A DNA stretch of 64,000 bases, taken from the NCBI GenBank assembly GCA_027449025.1, contig DAIDMK010000006.1, positions 27,950 through 91,949 on the forward strand. The letters are read 5' to 3'. Below are positions 19,464 to 29,104 of this stretch, piece by piece. Each line of letters opens with the position of its first letter. Position 1 is the first letter of the stretch. Below the pieces are notes generated by a model. The model was not told the DNA's origin and searched no databases. It was given only the letters and a program-made list of their open reading frames with translations. Made by a program: the position numbers and the translations under genes. The stretch comes from Lutibacter sp. Its GTDB lineage: Bacteria; Bacteroidota; Bacteroidia; Flavobacteriales; Flavobacteriaceae.

Positions 19464-19820
19464 TTGATGAAAAAACTACTTTTAATTACTTTTTTACTGT
19501 TTTTCTCATTTACTTTTGGGCAACAATCCGAGAAAAATAATGTGGTTCAAAATATTCCGCAAGTAACAATTCTATCCGTTTCTGCCTACCCAAATCCGTT
19601 TATTTCAGATACCAACATTAATTTTAGGTCTGTAAAAGCACAAACCATTATGTTTACGGTAAAAAATTTGTTGGGAACAACGGTTTATGAAGAGCAAATT
19701 AATGCCTCTTTAGGAAATAACACTATTACTTTCAACCGAAATAGTTTAACAAAAGGCATGTATATTTACTCATTGCAATCCGATGTTGAGATTATCTCCA
19801 AAAGATTGATTATTAAATGA
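19464..19820 (+). CDS. Secreted protein consisting only of a T9SS type A C-terminal sorting domain
   Basis: Signal peptide then VSAYPNPFISDTNINF...GTTVYEEQINASLGNNTITFNRNSLTKGMYIYSLQSDVEIISKRLIIK*. Confidence 0.75.
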   Translation: MMKKLLLITFLLFFSFTFGQQSEKNNVVQNIPQVTILSVSAYPNPFISDTNINFRSVKAQTIMFTVKNLLGTTVYEEQINASLGNNTITFNRNSLTKGMYIYSLQSDVEIISKRLIIK

Positions 19821-20734
19821 GTTTGAAACTCACTATCTTAGGTTGCCATTCTGCAACACCTCGCGTAAATGCACATCCGACTGCACAATTTTTAGAAATC
19901 AAAAATCATCATTTTTTAATTGACTGCGGTGAAGGAACTCAAGTGCAATTGCGCAAATACGGTGTTAAATTCTCCAAAATTAAACACATTTTCATTTCTC
20001 ATTTACACGGAGATCACTTTTACGGATTGGTTGGATTAATTTCAACCTTCAGACTACTGAACCGTGAAGCTGAATTGCATATTTACGGACCAAAAGGGCT
20101 GAAAGAAATTATTACCTTACAATTAAAACTCTCCAATTCCTGGACGCAATATCCTTTACTTTTTCACGAGCTAAACGCAACTAAAAGCGAGCTTATCTTT
20201 GAAGACAACATGATTGAAGTACACACCATTCCTTTGGATCACCGTATTTACACAAACGGTTTTTTATTCAAGGAGAAATTAGGGGAACGCAAATTAAATA
20301 CGAATGCCATTGCAAAATATAAAGAAATTGAAATTTGCGATTTTCAAAATTTAAAAAATGGCCGAGATTTCATCTTAAAGAACGGTACAATCATAAAAAA
20401 CGAAATGCTCACCCTTAATCCCCCTTTGCCTTTAACCTATGCCTTTTGCAGTGATACCGCTTATTTTCCTGAAATTGTGCCTTTGATAAAAAACGTCACC
20501 TGTTTGTATCATGAAGCTACTTTTTTGAAAGACAAAGAAGCACTTGCCACCACAACCCAACATGCAACCGCAGCGCAAGCAGCTAAAATAGCACAACTGG
20601 CAAATGTAAACCAATTAATTATTGGTCATTATAGTGGTCGTTACAAAAACAAAGAGGACTTCAAAATTGAAGCTCAGGAATTTTTTGAAAATACCCATTT
20701 GGCAGTGGAAGGAGAAATTTTTGAGTTATCTTAA
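19817..20734 (+). CDS. rnz: Ribonuclease Z
   Basis: FLIDCGEGTQVQLRKYGVKFSKIKHIFISHLHGDHFYGLVGL metallo-beta-lactamase core, LPLTYAFCSDTAYFPEI. Confidence 0.95.
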   Translation: MSLKLTILGCHSATPRVNAHPTAQFLEIKNHHFLIDCGEGTQVQLRKYGVKFSKIKHIFISHLHGDHFYGLVGLISTFRLLNREAELHIYGPKGLKEIITLQLKLSNSWTQYPLLFHELNATKSELIFEDNMIEVHTIPLDHRIYTNGFLFKEKLGERKLNTNAIAKYKEIEICDFQNLKNGRDFILKNGTIIKNEMLTLNPPLPLTYAFCSDTAYFPEIVPLIKNVTCLYHEATFLKDKEALATTTQHATAAQAAKIAQLANVNQLIIGHYSGRYKNKEDFKIEAQEFFENTHLAVEGEIFELS

Positions 20735-20850
20735 TCATCATTAAGCGCACTTTTCATAAATAAAGACTGTTGCAAGTGAATTTTTCAAAAAAAATAAAAA
20801 TATAGTATTAACTATTTGGATATGAGAACATTAAATTGCATTTTTAATTT

Positions 20851-21064
20851 GTGAGCCTCGTAAAAAACCTAACTTTATCAGATATCATTTATGATTTAGG
20901 TACACGAAAGATTAAAACGGTATTTTTCAACCAAATTAACACACTTCTAGACTGGGATAAAATAAGCCGTATAATAATCAATCACTACACAAAAGGAATA
21001 GTACAACTAGAATCCCTAGCTATGATGGACTTCTATTATTCAAAATGCGTTTATTTCAAATCTT
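20851..21064 (+). pseudogene. IS5-family-like transposase N-terminal remnant, frameshifted
   Basis: First frame LSDIIYDLGTRKIKTVFFNQINTLLDWDKISRIIINHYTKG; after a frameshift near 21020 the other frame reads YDGLLLFKMRLFQILYG, continuing the transposase N-terminal domain; then decays. Confidence 0.8.
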
Positions 21065-21190
21065 GTACGGAAACACCAAATTGAATAATAAAACACCAAT
21101 ATTTGGGATTGATTAATTACAAAAAAACGAATGACTTTATTCAATTGTAAAATTAAGGGCTATTTAACTTTAGGCACCAATCCTGTAAAA

Positions 21191-21553
21191 TTAAATTGAC
21201 TTGATTAAAAGTTCTGCTGTTGCTGGGTTTGTAGCCAATGGCACATCATGAACGTCACACAAACGCATTAACATGGCAATATCTGGTTCATGTGGATGCA
21301 TCCCCAAAGGATCCCTAAAAAAGAAAACCATATCTGTTTTTCCTTCCGCAACACGTGCCGCAATTTGTGCATCACCACCATAGGGACCAGATAAAAATTT
21401 CACCACTTCAAATCCTGCTTTTTCTGCATTTTTACCAGTAGTTCCTGTGGCAATCAGGGTAATTTTTTTGGAGATGATGAATGCTTTGAAATCCATTAAA
21501 AACTGAATCATTTCAGCTTTTTTCCCATCATGGGCTATGATTGCTATTTCCAT
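21191..21553 (-). CDS. mgsA: Methylglyoxal synthase
   Basis: IAIIAHDGKKAEM, LIATGTTGK, LSGPYGGDAQIAARVAEGKTDMVFFFRDPLGMHPHEPDI. Confidence 0.96.
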   Translation of the reverse strand: MEIAIIAHDGKKAEMIQFLMDFKAFIISKKITLIATGTTGKNAEKAGFEVVKFLSGPYGGDAQIAARVAEGKTDMVFFFRDPLGMHPHEPDIAMLMRLCDVHDVPLATNPATAELLIKSI

Positions 21554-21581
21554 ATTTTAGTATTGAGAAGTACGTATTTTA

Positions 21582-22577
21582 TTATTCAAGTGACGAAGCA
21601 TATTCTATTAGTTCAACAATTTTGGTGGCGTAACCAAATTCATTGTCATACCATGAAATAATTTTATAAAAATTAGGATTCAGTTCGAATCCGGCTCCTG
21701 CATCAAAAACTGATGTTCTTGGCTCAGAAACAAAGTCTTGTGAAACCACTCCTTCTTCTGTGTATCCTAAAATTCCCTTAAACTCATTTTTGGATGCATT
21801 TTCCATCACCTCTTTAATTTCCTGATAAGATGTAGATTTTTGCAACCGAACCGTTAAATCCACCAAAGAAACATCTGCAATGGGAACCCTTATGGCCATC
21901 GCCAACAATTTCCCCTGCAATTCAGGCATAATATTGGTTACCGCTATTGCCGCATTTGTAGTAGTTGGAATCATATTGTTTAAAGCAGCCCTTCCTCTAC
22001 GCCATTGTTTTTCTGGACCATCAACTGTTTTTTGACTGGCCGTTACCGCATGAACAGTGGTTACAACCCCCTCAATAATTCCAAAATTTTCATGCAATAT
22101 TTTGGCAATGGGCGCCAAACAGTTTGTGGTGCAAGAAGCATTTGAAAAAATAAGGTCATCTTTGGAAAGTTTTTTATGGTTAACGCCCATTACAAACATG
22201 GGAGCATCATTTGACGGTGCTGAAATCACCACTTTTTTAGCGCCGCCTTTTAAGTGTAATTCCGCTTTATTCTTATCTGTAAATAATCCTGTTGCTTCAA
22301 TTACATAATCTACGCCAACTTTTCCCCAATCTATAGCTTCAGGATTTCTTTCTCCTGTTACTCGTATGGGATTCCCGTTTACAATCAACTGCTTGTCTTT
22401 TACCTCAATGGTTCCATTAAAACGTCCGTGAACCGAATCAAATTTCAACAAATACGCCAAGTGATCAATATCAAGCAAATCATTTATGGCAACAACTTTT
22501 ATATTTTTTTTGTTAATGGCTGTTCTAAAAGCCAGACGACCAATTCTTCCGAAGCCGTTTATTCCTATTTTAATCAT
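21582..22577 (-). CDS. gapA: Type I glyceraldehyde-3-phosphate dehydrogenase
   Basis: IGINGFGRIGRLAFR, SNASCTTNCLAPIAK, SWYDNEFGYATKIVEL. Confidence 0.96.
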   Translation of the reverse strand: MIKIGINGFGRIGRLAFRTAINKKNIKVVAINDLLDIDHLAYLLKFDSVHGRFNGTIEVKDKQLIVNGNPIRVTGERNPEAIDWGKVGVDYVIEATGLFTDKNKAELHLKGGAKKVVISAPSNDAPMFVMGVNHKKLSKDDLIFSNASCTTNCLAPIAKILHENFGIIEGVVTTVHAVTASQKTVDGPEKQWRRGRAALNNMIPTTTNAAIAVTNIMPELQGKLLAMAIRVPIADVSLVDLTVRLQKSTSYQEIKEVMENASKNEFKGILGYTEEGVVSQDFVSEPRTSVFDAGAGFELNPNFYKIISWYDNEFGYATKIVELIEYASSLE

Positions 22578-22625
22578 TCATTTTAAATTGCTGTTAATCT
22601 TCAAATTTAGTCAGGTTATTTTTCC

Positions 22626-23612
22626 TTAAATGGACATAATATCACTGACGCGCAATAATTCCTTGTCTATTTCATGGCGCCCTTTCACGGCATCTTTTAA
22701 TTCAACGGCTTCTATTTCATTATTGACCATTCCCACCATTAAATTGGTTTTGCCGTCCAATAATAATTCAACCGCTTTTACGCCTAATCTACTAGCCAAT
22801 ACACGGTCAAAACAGCTAGGGCTACCTCCTCTTTGCATATGTCCCAATACAGAAACCCTCACCTCGTATTGTGGTAAATTTTGTTCCACATAATCGGCCA
22901 ATTCAAATACATTTTTTCCAATTTTATCACCTTCAGCAACCACAACGATACTCGATGATTTCCCTGAACGTTTGCTTCGTTTTAAAGATTCCAATAAGCG
23001 ATCTAAGCCTAAATTTTCTTCCGGAATTAAAATTTCTTCTGCTCCTGCTCCAACACCTGCATTTAATGCTATAAAACCTGCATCACGCCCCATAACCTCC
23101 ACAAAAAACAACCGATTGTGTGAACTCGCCGTGTCTCTAATTTTATCAATTACTTGGACAATAGTGTTTAAAGCCGTGTCATAGCCAATGGTATAATTTG
23201 TTCCAAAAATATCATTGTCAATAGTTCCGGGGATGCCAATGCAAGGAAAATTGAATTCCTTATTAAAAACAAGACCTCCGTTAAATGTTCCGTCGCCACC
23301 GATTAAAATCAAACCGTCTATTTCAGCATTTTTAAGTTGGTTGTATGCTTTTTGCCTTCCTTCCTTGGTTCTAAATTCCTTCGAACGGTCAGTTTTTAAT
23401 ATGGTTCCTCCTCGGTTTATGATATTGCTTACATGACGCGCAGAAAGCGGTTCAAAATCACCTTCAATCATTCCTTGATAACCTCTATAAATACCAACGC
23501 ACTCAACTTTATAGTAAGTGCAAGCACGCACTACAGCCCTAATTGCAGCATTCATTCCTGGTGCATCACCACCAGAAGTTATTAATCCTATTTTTTTTAT
23601 TTTGTTTCCCAT
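22626..23612 (-). CDS. pfkA: 6-phosphofructokinase
   Basis: IGLITSGGDAPGMNAAIRAVVR, LILIGGDGTFNGG, GIPGTIDNDI, VLGHMQRGGSPS. Confidence 0.96.
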   Translation of the reverse strand: MGNKIKKIGLITSGGDAPGMNAAIRAVVRACTYYKVECVGIYRGYQGMIEGDFEPLSARHVSNIINRGGTILKTDRSKEFRTKEGRQKAYNQLKNAEIDGLILIGGDGTFNGGLVFNKEFNFPCIGIPGTIDNDIFGTNYTIGYDTALNTIVQVIDKIRDTASSHNRLFFVEVMGRDAGFIALNAGVGAGAEEILIPEENLGLDRLLESLKRSKRSGKSSSIVVVAEGDKIGKNVFELADYVEQNLPQYEVRVSVLGHMQRGGSPSCFDRVLASRLGVKAVELLLDGKTNLMVGMVNNEIEAVELKDAVKGRHEIDKELLRVSDIMSI

Positions 23613-23677
23613 AAATGAATGACAAAATTATAATTTATTTTAATTAAAAATCGATTTCCGTTGTTCTTTATGACTAT

Positions 23678-24580
23678 CTACCATAAATTGATTGGATAAA
23701 CTCCCTTATCTTTTAACTTTTGAATTTCTGAAGTCACGTATTCCTTATCTTGTTTGTAGGTAACACCGAACCAGCTGGCATCTGACTTTAACACTTTCAT
23801 TGTTGCCAATTTATTGACGATAATATGGTTGATGACCAATGGAATAAAAAATTCCGCTTTTAGTTCTTTATAATTTTTTGAAAGAAATTCCTCAAATAAA
23901 GATTCAGACAATTCAAAGTATTTTGGGGTAAATCCAAAAAGGTTCATAGAGACAATAGTTTCCTCAGAAATTGGAATTAAAGCGCCATTTTCATCCTTAT
24001 ACTTCAATTCTCCATTTACTTTTTCAATATGTGTTCTTTCGGTTACGCCAGTTAAAAAATCATTTTTGTCCACGCTGCATTCGCCTCTTGAAACAGATCC
24101 ATATTGAGAGATCGTATTTTTTATCACATAACCCATCATATTAAAATCGGTAGATTCCTTATTAATCTTTTTCAAAGAATCCGCTTCCACTTTAAAAGCC
24201 TCGGCGCCATAAAAATCATCGGCATTGATTACTGCAAAATTTTCTTTCACAACATTTTTCGCCATCAACAAAGCGTGACCGGTTCCCCAAGGTTTTTCGC
24301 GATTGTTGTCTCTATATTTTTCGGGAATATTTTCCAATTCCTGAAAAACATATTCCACTTCAATTTTTCCAGCCAATTTTTCATCAAAAAATGCTTTAAA
24401 ATCGGCTTCAATATTTTTCCTGATGATAAAAACAACTTTGCCAAATCCTGCGCGAATCGCATCATATATTGAAAAATCTAAAATGGTATCACCCTGTTCT
24501 GAAAAAGTGTCCAATTGTTTTAATCCCCCGTAACGGCTTCCTACTCCAGCAGCTAAAATTACCAATGTTGGTTTATTCAT
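23678..24580 (-). CDS. Sugar-phosphate nucleotidyltransferase family protein
   Basis: LVILAAGVGSRYGGLKQLDTF, FAVINADDFYG. Confidence 0.85.
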   Translation of the reverse strand: MNKPTLVILAAGVGSRYGGLKQLDTFSEQGDTILDFSIYDAIRAGFGKVVFIIRKNIEADFKAFFDEKLAGKIEVEYVFQELENIPEKYRDNNREKPWGTGHALLMAKNVVKENFAVINADDFYGAEAFKVEADSLKKINKESTDFNMMGYVIKNTISQYGSVSRGECSVDKNDFLTGVTERTHIEKVNGELKYKDENGALIPISEETIVSMNLFGFTPKYFELSESLFEEFLSKNYKELKAEFFIPLVINHIIVNKLATMKVLKSDASWFGVTYKQDKEYVTSEIQKLKDKGVYPINLW

Positions 24581-27500
24581 TTTTTTTATTTTTATTTTTT
24601 TTAAAATCTAAAATCCGATCAAAATTTTCAATTGTATCAAGCGGTTTTATACTATTGATTGAATCTATTATTATTTTTTTCTTTTTAAGTCCTAATTTTT
24701 GGAGTAATTCTTTACCGTTATCAAAATCAATTTGATACCTTAACCCTATTCCTTGGGTGTATCCTTCCTCTTCTTCAGAATATTGAATTTCATTTTGACG
24801 GTTGAATACTGATGATCTTAAGGTTCCTTCTTCATTCAGTAAAAACTCAACATTTACTTCGCCAATAATATTGGTTTGGCTACTGTTACCCATTGGAACA
24901 CCAACTTTTCCATTGATAATAATGCGATCATTGAGCTGATAATCCAACCCTATAGCCAATTGGTCCTCAATATTTAAATTGTCAACCTTTCCTCTTTCGC
25001 CAACGGTATATTCAGGTCTCAGCTTAAAACGATTGTTTCCCTGATTAAAAATATTATCAAAGGCATTTGAAAGAATGTCAAAACCAGTTCCATACAGCGC
25101 GGTACTACTATTAACGCTTAAATCGCTTTCATTATAAAAACTTCCCGAAATAAGCAAAGATATAAACTGGACTGTTTTGTTGTTTAAATTATCGCTGTTT
25201 AGTCTAAAATTCAACTCTGAAGCCACTGTTGAACTCGCGTTCGGGATTTCAATGTCAAATTCTCTTTGGGTATTAAACAGTTCTCCAGAAAAACGGGTTA
25301 CCAAATCTATAGGAATTTTTCTATTGGACGAAATGTTTTCAAGCATAGATCTCGGATTTGCAGAAACTCTGTAAACTGCCTCAATATCAATATCAGCAGT
25401 TAAGGGATCGCCATTCCAGGAAATACTTCCTCCTTTTTTCACAATAAACGGTTTGTTTATAAAACCACCATATTTAAAGTTATAAATTCCATTGTCCACA
25501 ATAAAGTCACCATACATTTCAAACTTATCTTTGGTGTCCAATGCAATTTGCAAATTACCTGTTCCACTTCCTCTTAAAAAACTTCCAGTTGATTTATCCA
25601 AAACCATTTCAACAACGGCATCTTTTGTGACATCAATATTGAAATTTAAGGACAACCCTTTTAGTTTTTCGGAAATATATTTTCTCCTAGTTTCTTCATT
25701 TTCTTTAGAATTGCTTTTATTTACAAAACGAATTAATTGAGAAGATTCAGCAGTTTTCACATCGCTTACAGGAATTGTAAGGTGTGTACCTCTTTTTGTT
25801 TTTCCAACAACGTTAATCACCAGCTTATCTGTTGGTCCAAATAAGTTGGCGTAGCCTTCTAAAAATCCAGTGCCGTAATACACGGAGTTTTCCTGCTCAA
25901 CGGTATTTAATACCAATAAGTTTTTTGTATTTACGTTTAAATTCAATCGCCAAGTTTCAAAATTATTATGGTTGATTGTTCCTGTTAATTTTCCTCTTGT
26001 GTTAAATTTTTTATCCTTTAATTGAACATCCTCAAAGTTAAATGTTTGATTTTTCAAAGAAACAATGCTGGTTCCTTCAAAGTCATAATCCACATTTAAA
26101 TAAGGTAAATACAATCCGGCTTGGTCTAAAAACAACTCGCCTTCCATGGTTGGATTGTTTAGCAAGCCTGTTAAATGAGCATTTCCATAGGCAAATCCCC
26201 TAATATTTGTAAACACATCTTGCCCCAAGGGCGAAAACGGAGCTAATTTAAATTCCTCAAATTCGAGCTGCATATCCAAGGTTGGATTTTTAGGTGTAAA
26301 ATCGAGATCACCAACTGCCGAAAAACTTACGGTATTTTTATTCTTCAAGGTAACATTAACGCCATATTCCCTTATTGAATTTTTTCCCTCAACTGCCACT
26401 ATTAAATCTCCAAGTTCGGAGCCATTGAGATTAAAATCATTGATTGAAAAGTTCGCTGTTGGCTTTATTTTTTTATTTAACTGTTTATAATTAAGGGAAC
26501 CGTTCATAATACCTTTTAACGCTATATTGTCAATTTCAGGTGTAATTGTGGCCAAATTTACATTTTCAAATTTAAAAGTCAAATCTTTTGAAATGGTGTC
26601 GCGCACTTGTCCGAAAAACTCAATTTTTTGATCGTCTGAAATGATTAGAAATGGACTGAAGTCGAAAGTTTTTGTTTTATCATCATAAACCAATTTATTG
26701 TCAAAATTATCTTCAGGATTGATAATCCATTTGGTGTCTTTAAAAGTAAAATTCGATTTTTGAAGTCCGAAAACGGATTTATTTTCTTTATTAAAAGTGT
26801 GATAAAATGCCAGATCATAGTTCTCAGTATCTTTATCACCTCCCAAAAATTCGGTTCTAAAATACAAGGTGTCATTTAGCGTAATGTTCACCAATTGCAA
26901 TTTGGCTATATTATAATTTTTGGTACTTATTTTAGCAACTGAAAGTTGTGTATTAAATAATGGGTTTTTGGTGTCTATTTGCAAATTCAGTGAATCAATG
27001 GTATTGTCAAATGCGATAATTTCTGGCGATTTAATATTTAGCCTAAACAAATTATCGTCAGAATTTAAATTTCCCACAATGAATGTATTTGCTGCAAGCG
27101 TTACTTCCGGATAAAAAACCTCCAAAATTTTGTTGTAAATTTTAAATTTAAAATCAAGTTCCTGACCTGCAGTAACCTCAAAAGGTTTGTAGTTTGAATA
27201 AATGCTTCCCAAGGAATTTTTCATCAGTTTCACCAATTCGGTAAACTTAAATTTCCCTTTAATATAACCATTCACAATTTCGGTAGAATTTACGGTAATT
27301 GTTCTTTCATCTCCTTCAAAAGCAGAGGTTATATTGAAATCTTTAAAGAAATAGCTATCTTTTTGGTTGATGTATAATGCATTTTTAAAATCTGCGGTTC
27401 CTGCCAAATCATTCAAAGAATTCCCAGAAACTTTTATCTCAATATCTCCTTTAACTTTTGAAATGCTGTCACGTTTAAAAAGATTCAATGTATTTAAATC

Positions 27501-29012
27501 CAAATAATCAATTTTAGTTTTAAAATCGAAGGTGTAGATTCTTTTCGAAAAATCAGCCAAACCAATAAAGTTCAGCTTAATATTATCATCATTCACCTCC
27601 ATTTCACCATCAAAATGTTTGTTTTTTATGAAACCATTTATATCAACATTGGTATAAGTATAGCCTTTAAATTGTAGTTTGGAAATATGTCCTTTAATTG
27701 AAGTATTCATTTTTTCCAAGGTAAAGCCTTTTCCGTTAACATCGGCTTCAGAAGTAAGATCCCCCAATAGAGGATCATTTAAAATATTGCCCAATCCAAA
27801 ATCAATTACTGCTACATGGCCAAAATAAGATGCGTTGTTTATATCGTCAATATTGGTCAGTTCCAAATCTGTAATCAGGGTGCCAATATCAGTTTTCATA
27901 ATAACATCGGCATTGATTAAATCTTCTGTAATATAGGTGAATCCACTTACCGAAAATTTTCCTAATTTTTTAAATGATGATGGAAGTTGTTTTCCCAAAA
28001 TATTAGGAAGTAAGTCTTTTAAATGGTCATAATCCGAAGACAATCTTGTTAAATTGGCCGCCAAAGAAAATCCTTCCTCTCGATTAAACACGTTTTGGAA
28101 ATGCAGTGTTCCAATAATTTCAGCGCCTTGGTCGGTTTCCAACGCCAATTTATCTGTCTTAAAATCATTTAGATTTCCCGATATTTTTGTTGAAAAATGA
28201 AGCACATCATTTGAGCCCAGTTCACTATAAAACTTTCTTAAATCCACCAAAGACAAATCGGCATTCTTAACGTCGGCATTAAGAACCACTTTGTTGTTAA
28301 AATCGGAGAAATCTTCTCTACTATAGGAAAAATTGATGTCGGCAACCAGCGTAGATTTGTCTGTCAACAATTCGGCATTCAAAAAATTCATGGCTGTTTT
28401 TGAATAGGAAAAATTGGTCGACAAGCTTTGAACTTCTATATTATGATTTTCAATAAAATGAAGATTATGGATATCAGCATAAACATTTGGTCCATCTATT
28501 TTAAAGTTTTTGGCGCTTCCATTAATTTCTTTAAAAAACAGCGGTTTGCTATTTTCTATATTTTCATCAAATAACTCAACATATCCGTCGGTTAATTTTA
28601 ACCTTGATGAGGTAAGCAAAAACCCAGAAGGTTTGGTAGGTGTGGTACCATCATCAAACTTATCTATAAACATGGTAAAGGCATCATACTTATCACCTTT
28701 ATATGTTTTCATATTTAAGACAAACTTCTCTAGAGAAAATTGACCGAAATTTAATTTTCCGTTAATCAAATTCCGATAACTTAAAACAGATGTTGTTAAA
28801 CTTTGAACATAAACCAAAGTATCTGAATGATGGTCTTTAATCAACACTTCATTCAATTCAACATTTCCCAAAAAAGACAAATCGACTCTTTTAACATTGA
28901 TGTCAACATTAAAATCTTTTCTTAAAAAATCGGTAGCCGCTTTCCCCAAACGCGTTTGAACGGATGATAGAGATAGCAAGAAACTTACCAGTGCCAATAA
29001 AATCACTAGCAC
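24573..29012 (-). CDS. tamB: TamB / AsmA-like translocation and assembly module protein
   Basis: N-terminal membrane anchor, long AsmA/TamB beta-repeat body, C-terminal DUF490-like region (GNLQIALDTKDKFEMYGDFIVDNGIYNFKYGGFINKPFIVKKGGSISWNGDPLTADIDIEAVYR). Confidence 0.9.
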   Translation of the reverse strand: MLVILLALVSFLLSLSSVQTRLGKAATDFLRKDFNVDINVKRVDLSFLGNVELNEVLIKDHHSDTLVYVQSLTTSVLSYRNLINGKLNFGQFSLEKFVLNMKTYKGDKYDAFTMFIDKFDDGTTPTKPSGFLLTSSRLKLTDGYVELFDENIENSKPLFFKEINGSAKNFKIDGPNVYADIHNLHFIENHNIEVQSLSTNFSYSKTAMNFLNAELLTDKSTLVADINFSYSREDFSDFNNKVVLNADVKNADLSLVDLRKFYSELGSNDVLHFSTKISGNLNDFKTDKLALETDQGAEIIGTLHFQNVFNREEGFSLAANLTRLSSDYDHLKDLLPNILGKQLPSSFKKLGKFSVSGFTYITEDLINADVIMKTDIGTLITDLELTNIDDINNASYFGHVAVIDFGLGNILNDPLLGDLTSEADVNGKGFTLEKMNTSIKGHISKLQFKGYTYTNVDINGFIKNKHFDGEMEVNDDNIKLNFIGLADFSKRIYTFDFKTKIDYLDLNTLNLFKRDSISKVKGDIEIKVSGNSLNDLAGTADFKNALYINQKDSYFFKDFNITSAFEGDERTITVNSTEIVNGYIKGKFKFTELVKLMKNSLGSIYSNYKPFEVTAGQELDFKFKIYNKILEVFYPEVTLAANTFIVGNLNSDDNLFRLNIKSPEIIAFDNTIDSLNLQIDTKNPLFNTQLSVAKISTKNYNIAKLQLVNITLNDTLYFRTEFLGGDKDTENYDLAFYHTFNKENKSVFGLQKSNFTFKDTKWIINPEDNFDNKLVYDDKTKTFDFSPFLIISDDQKIEFFGQVRDTISKDLTFKFENVNLATITPEIDNIALKGIMNGSLNYKQLNKKIKPTANFSINDFNLNGSELGDLIVAVEGKNSIREYGVNVTLKNKNTVSFSAVGDLDFTPKNPTLDMQLEFEEFKLAPFSPLGQDVFTNIRGFAYGNAHLTGLLNNPTMEGELFLDQAGLYLPYLNVDYDFEGTSIVSLKNQTFNFEDVQLKDKKFNTRGKLTGTINHNNFETWRLNLNVNTKNLLVLNTVEQENSVYYGTGFLEGYANLFGPTDKLVINVVGKTKRGTHLTIPVSDVKTAESSQLIRFVNKSNSKENEETRRKYISEKLKGLSLNFNIDVTKDAVVEMVLDKSTGSFLRGSGTGNLQIALDTKDKFEMYGDFIVDNGIYNFKYGGFINKPFIVKKGGSISWNGDPLTADIDIEAVYRVSANPRSMLENISSNRKIPIDLVTRFSGELFNTQREFDIEIPNASSTVASELNFRLNSDNLNNKTVQFISLLISGSFYNESDLSVNSSTALYGTGFDILSNAFDNIFNQGNNRFKLRPEYTVGERGKVDNLNIEDQLAIGLDYQLNDRIIINGKVGVPMGNSSQTNIIGEVNVEFLLNEEGTLRSSVFNRQNEIQYSEEEEGYTQGIGLRYQIDFDNGKELLQKLGLKKKKIIIDSINSIKPLDTIENFDRILDFKKNKNKKNE

Positions 29013-29057
29013 AAGCAGTATTTTTGCAACTATTTTTTTAAATCGTTTGATAAGCGT

Positions 29058-29065
29058 TAAATTTG
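29058..29065 (+). promoter_or_regulatory. Candidate -7 element (TAAATTTG) for tsaD
   Basis: TAnnTTTG match just upstream of the likely tsaD start (29096 or 29105); overlaps the ORF-track start at 29063. Confidence 0.4.
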
Positions 29066-29104
29066 CATTTTTTATGGCAATTTTCGTGCCTTTATATGTT
29101 ACTG

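Noticed and set aside
24104-24472. 122-aa plus-strand ORF
   Set aside because: Antisense to the nucleotidyltransferase gene
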